The position numbers were made by a program, and so were the translations under genes. Below the pieces are notes generated by a model, which saw only the letters and a program-made list of their open reading frames with translations, searched no databases and was not told where the DNA came from. A DNA stretch of 8,622 nt from JAFHCF01 sp048497495 (GTDB lineage Bacteria > Pseudomonadota > Alphaproteobacteria > Rhizobiales > Ancalomicrobiaceae), in assembly GCA_048497495.1 (NCBI GenBank), contig JAFHCF010000127.1, positions 1 through 8,622 of the forward strand, given 5' to 3'. Positions 6,906 to 8,622 of the stretch are shown one piece after another; position 1 is the stretch's first letter; every line of letters starts with the position of its first letter.

Positions 6906-7814
6906 TCACCCGCAGGGCAGCTCGCGTTGGCGCCGATCGAACCAGGCGACCATGAAGTCGACGAAGACGCGAACCTTGGCCGAAAGGTGCCGGCGATGGG
7001 GATAGACGGCATGAATCGTCAGGTTGCGCAGTTCGTAGTCTTCCAGCAGCAGCTCGAGCCGCCCCTCCATGATCCCCCGCCGCACCGCGAACCACGGCGT
7101 GCGCACCACGCCGAGCCCCGCCTCCGCCGCCGTCGCCGCCACCTGTGGCGCGTTGGTGTGCAGCCGCGCCGTCACCGGCACGACGACCCTGTCGCCGTCG
7201 ACGACGAAGGGCCAGTGGCTCCAGTTGCGGGCATTGGTGTCGGCGATCGCCGGCAGACCGGCGAGATCCGCCGGCACCTTCGGTCGCCCGTGCGTCGCAA
7301 GCCAGCTCGGCGCGGCGCAGGTCACCACCCGAAAGGGGGCGAGACGGCGGGCGATCAGACTGGAATCGGCCGGCTCCGACACCCGGATCGCCACGTCGAA
7401 CCCCTCCTCGACCAGATCGACGAAACGGTCGTCGAGGCGGATGTCGACGGTGATCTCGGGATGCCGGCCCATGAACTCGGTGATCGCCCCGCCGAGTTCG
7501 GAATCGCCGAAGAATCGCGGCCCGGAGACGCGCAGATGGCCGCGCGGCTCGCCATGGCTGTCGCGCACCGAGGCCGTCAGGTCGTCGAGCCGCTGGAGGA
7601 GTTCGACCGCCTCGCGGTGATAGGCGACGCCCACCTCGGTCGGCGACAGTTGCCGCGTCGTGCGATTGAGCAGGCGCACCCCGAGTTCGTCCTCGAGATC
7701 GCGCACGTATTTCGAAAGCAGCGCCTTCGATTTGCCGGCGCGTCGGGCCGCCGCGGAAAACCCGCCGGCATCGACCACCTGCACGAAGGCCTGCATCCGC
7801 GTCACCGTATCCAT
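6906..7814 (-). CDS. LysR-family transcriptional regulator (CrgA-like)
   Basis: The product is a cytosolic DNA-binding regulator of 302 residues, the usual LysR length. The N-terminal winged helix-turn-helix spans about residues 1-60: MQAFVQVVDAGGFSAAARRA, then SKALLSKYVRDLEDELGVRL, then LNRTTRQLSPTEVG. The effector-binding domain covers about 92-295, with the CrgA-type GHLRVSGP start and ITEFMGRHPEITVDIRL. The ATG at 7814 is chosen because the family begins just before the RMQAF motif. A TTG at 7847 would add 11 residues, and an A/G-rich stretch (GAGGAAAAG) upstream of 7814 is the likely ribosome site. Unlike most LysR genes it is not divergent from a protein gene. It lies upstream of DUF1007-NicO on the same strand and divergent from a candidate small RNA. 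Its ligand and targets are unknown. Confidence 0.94.
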   Translation of the reverse strand: MDTVTRMQAFVQVVDAGGFSAAARRAGKSKALLSKYVRDLEDELGVRLLNRTTRQLSPTEVGVAYHREAVELLQRLDDLTASVRDSHGEPRGHLRVSGPRFFGDSELGGAITEFMGRHPEITVDIRLDDRFVDLVEEGFDVAIRVSEPADSSLIARRLAPFRVVTCAAPSWLATHGRPKVPADLAGLPAIADTNARNWSHWPFVVDGDRVVVPVTARLHTNAPQVAATAAEAGLGVVRTPWFAVRRGIMEGRLELLLEDYELRNLTIHAVYPHRRHLSAKVRVFVDFMVAWFDRRQRELPCG

Positions 7815-8058
7815 GACCGTTTCTTTTCCTCGAACGATGTCGGGCAAATCCTATATCGCCGTTCGACGATCGGCCATGGGCGACGACGCACGACCCGCCG
7901 GGACGGGCGCCACGCCCCTCTGGCGCGAGCCCGTCGCCACGAGGCCCGACCCTCGCGCCGGGCCCCTTCGAACGGCTCCCGGACCCCCCAGGCAACTCCT
8001 TCCGATTCCAGCGGAATCTCATAAATCGCGGCGGCCCCTCCCGACATGAAGAATTCAC

Positions 8059-8087
8059 TTGTGTCAGGGGGCGATCGGCCCTATACC
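8059..8087 (+). promoter_or_regulatory. Sigma70-like promoter of the candidate small RNA
   Basis: TTGTGT at 8059-8064 matches the -35 consensus TTGACA at four of six positions. TATACC at 8082-8087 matches the -10 consensus TATAAT at four of six, including the first four bases. The spacer is exactly 17 bp. The predicted transcript would begin near 8094. It points away from lysR and into a segment with strong folding potential rather than a gene start. Confidence 0.45.
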
Positions 8088-8093
8088 CCGGCT

Positions 8094-8256
8094 CGCCCAA
8101 ATTCGCACGTGCCTGTGGCCGCGTGCCGGTCGGTGGCGTTCCAGAGACAAGAGGCTCGGGAACCACCGGGGCAACCGGCAGCCGGAGTTAACCGGCACAC
8201 CTCGTGTCTCACACGGGGGACGTGGCTTGAAGCAACGACGTAGAGGGCTTTTTTGG
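8094..8256 (+). ncRNA. Candidate structured small RNA, class unknown
   Basis: The evidence is structural only. GTGCCGGT (8123-8130) is perfectly complementary to ACCGGCAC (8191-8198). Inside it sit a hairpin GTTCC (8138-8142)/GGAAC (8159-8163), extended by GGTG (8132-8135)/CACC (8164-8167), and a second hairpin CCGG-CAG-CCGG (8175-8185). Just after it is a hairpin CTCGTGT/ACACGGG (8201-8217) with a 3-base loop. Short outer pairings GCCC (8095-8098)/GGGC (8245-8248) and ACGT (8107-8110)/ACGT (8237-8240, read with the adjoining T at 8241) could close the molecule, directly followed by six T (8249-8254). About 160 nt with a closing stem, a central open region with a small 3' hairpin and an apical arm recalls 6S RNA, but the branched apical part does not fit and no 6S neighbour gene is present. 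I found no match to cobalamin, ZTP, guanidine or TPP riboswitch cores, tmRNA, RNase P or SRP RNA. Confidence 0.4.
8245..8254 (+). terminator. Candidate 3' end of the small RNA: GGGC followed by six T
   Basis: Six consecutive T in a GC-rich region directly follow GGGC, which can pair with GCCC at the predicted 5' end of the transcript. The stem is long-range, not a compact local hairpin, so this is an unusual intrinsic terminator at best. It is the longest T-run I noticed in the intergenic DNA. Confidence 0.35.
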
Positions 8257-8430
8257 TCTCTGCCGGCTCGTCCAAAGGCCGGGGTTACTGAAGAGGCAAC
8301 TACTTCCTTGCCGGCGTGCGGACGGGTTCACCCATCCAAGCCATGGCAGCAATTCCGGACAACGCGACGGTTCTCGTCGTCGCGCCACCGGAGGGGTCCG
8401 CGCCCTCGTCCATGCGCGGGTTCGGGTCGG

Positions 8431-8448
8431 CGATGAGCCGGCTCATCG
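8431..8448. repeat. Perfect 18-bp palindrome
   Basis: CGATGAGCC is followed immediately by its reverse complement GGCTCATCG, with no spacer and no mismatch. The next bases outward (G and G) do not pair. With about 8,600 possible centres and nine independent pairings, roughly 0.03 such sites are expected by chance under equal base frequencies. It lies in DNA with no convincing gene and could be a binding site for a dimeric protein or a cruciform-forming element. Confidence 0.7.
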
Positions 8449-8622
8449 GGTGTGCTTCACCGTCGTTCGACCGTCTCCAAAGCGGTTGGCGGCGCGGGAA
8501 GACGCTCCCCGAACACTTTCGCGCATCGTCTCCCTCGAGGATCGGCGACGCGCGGAGGAAACGCCCGAAGGAGGCCGAAAGGCCCGACGCGGGGATGACC
8601 GAACGTCCGCGCGCGCGCCGAC

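Larger units (their letters stand above)
7815..8622. other. 808-bp region without a convincing protein gene
   Basis: Open frames exist on both strands, as expected in GC-rich DNA, but none has a ribosome site plus recognisable protein. The part next to lysR (7815-8058) should hold the lysR promoter; TATAGG on the complement near 7847-7852 is a possible -10. A hairpin-forming repeat GATTCC-AGC-GGAATC sits at 8004-8018. From 8059 to 8256 there is a plus-strand promoter, a foldable stretch and a T-run, annotated separately. Beyond that are hairpins at 8263-8282 (CCGGC/GCCGG) and 8297-8312 (GGCAA/TTGCC), the 18-bp palindrome 8431-8448, and a GGCC-GAAA-GGCC hairpin at 8573-8584. Confidence 0.6.

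Noticed and set aside
7802..8047. 81-codon minus-strand frame upstream of lysR
   Set aside because: It overlaps the lysR start in another frame, becomes arginine-rich and repetitive, and has no recognisable domain.
6112..8166. 684-codon minus-strand frame joining the DUF1007 gene to upstream DNA
   Set aside because: Only the last 225 codons are real, beginning with a signal peptide at 6789. The rest is an out-of-frame shadow of lysR and intergenic DNA.
8095..8256. Cobalamin or ZTP riboswitch
   Set aside because: GGGAACCACCGGGG superficially recalls parts of these motifs, but the conserved cores (CCCGCAACTG and B12 box; CCGCCTGGGCA) are absent and no coding gene follows closely.
8321..8460. 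tRNA T-loop-like sequences (GGGTTCACCC, GGGTTCGGGTC)
   Set aside because: Neither matches the T-loop consensus fully and no acceptor or anticodon stem could be built around them.
8343..8622. Plus-strand frame from ATG at 8343, open to the window edge
   Set aside because: No ribosome-binding site, weaker third-position GC than the real genes, arginine/serine/proline-rich product, and the opposite strand is also open. It cannot be excluded without the flanking sequence.

Overview
The window is high-GC DNA (mostly C or G at third codon positions) whose gene families and gene pairings fit an alphaproteobacterium, most likely of the Rhizobiales/Hyphomicrobiales. This assignment rests on family resemblance and composition only; there is no rRNA or other marker gene. 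I see no tRNA, CRISPR array, insertion sequence or phage gene. All the recognisable genes look like intact chromosomal housekeeping or accessory metabolism genes.

Layout from left to right. (1) Positions 1-1670, minus strand: an AMP-forming long-chain acyl-CoA synthetase that runs off the left edge and so lacks its C-terminus. A 347-bp non-coding gap (1671-2017) follows, with an AT-rich inverted repeat upstream of the synthetase. (2) Positions 2018-4133, minus strand: a two-gene TRAP transporter membrane unit, dctQ (small permease) then dctM (large permease, long form), with no substrate-binding protein next to it. (3) Positions 4307-5062, plus strand: a class-I glutamine amidotransferase of the PuuD/peptidase C26 family, divergent from dctQM. 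Its stop codon abuts that of the next, convergent gene. (4) Positions 5063-6789, minus strand: an exported DUF1007 protein overlapped by 10 nt with a NicO/RcnA-type nickel/cobalt membrane transporter. (5) Positions 6906-7814, minus strand: a CrgA-like LysR regulator, 116 bp upstream of the DUF1007-NicO pair on the same strand. (6) Positions 7815-8622: 808 bp with no convincing protein gene.

The last region is the least explained part of the window. On the plus strand, divergent from lysR, a sigma70-like promoter (TTGTGT, 17 bp, TATACC) is followed by about 160 nt that can fold into a nested multi-stem structure and ends in a run of six T. This looks like an independent small RNA gene whose class I cannot name. 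About 180 bp further on is a perfect 18-bp palindrome, which is unlikely by chance in a window of this size.

How the genes may work together: dctQM imports an organic acid or similar anion once a binding protein encoded elsewhere is supplied. The PuuD-like hydrolase probably releases glutamate from a gamma-glutamyl amide. DUF1007 and NicO probably form a periplasm/inner-membrane metal-handling unit, and the LysR protein is a candidate regulator of it or of the neighbouring RNA. The DUF1007 protein carries a canonical EF-hand loop, and the NicO protein lacks the usual histidine-rich loop; both bear on metal specificity.
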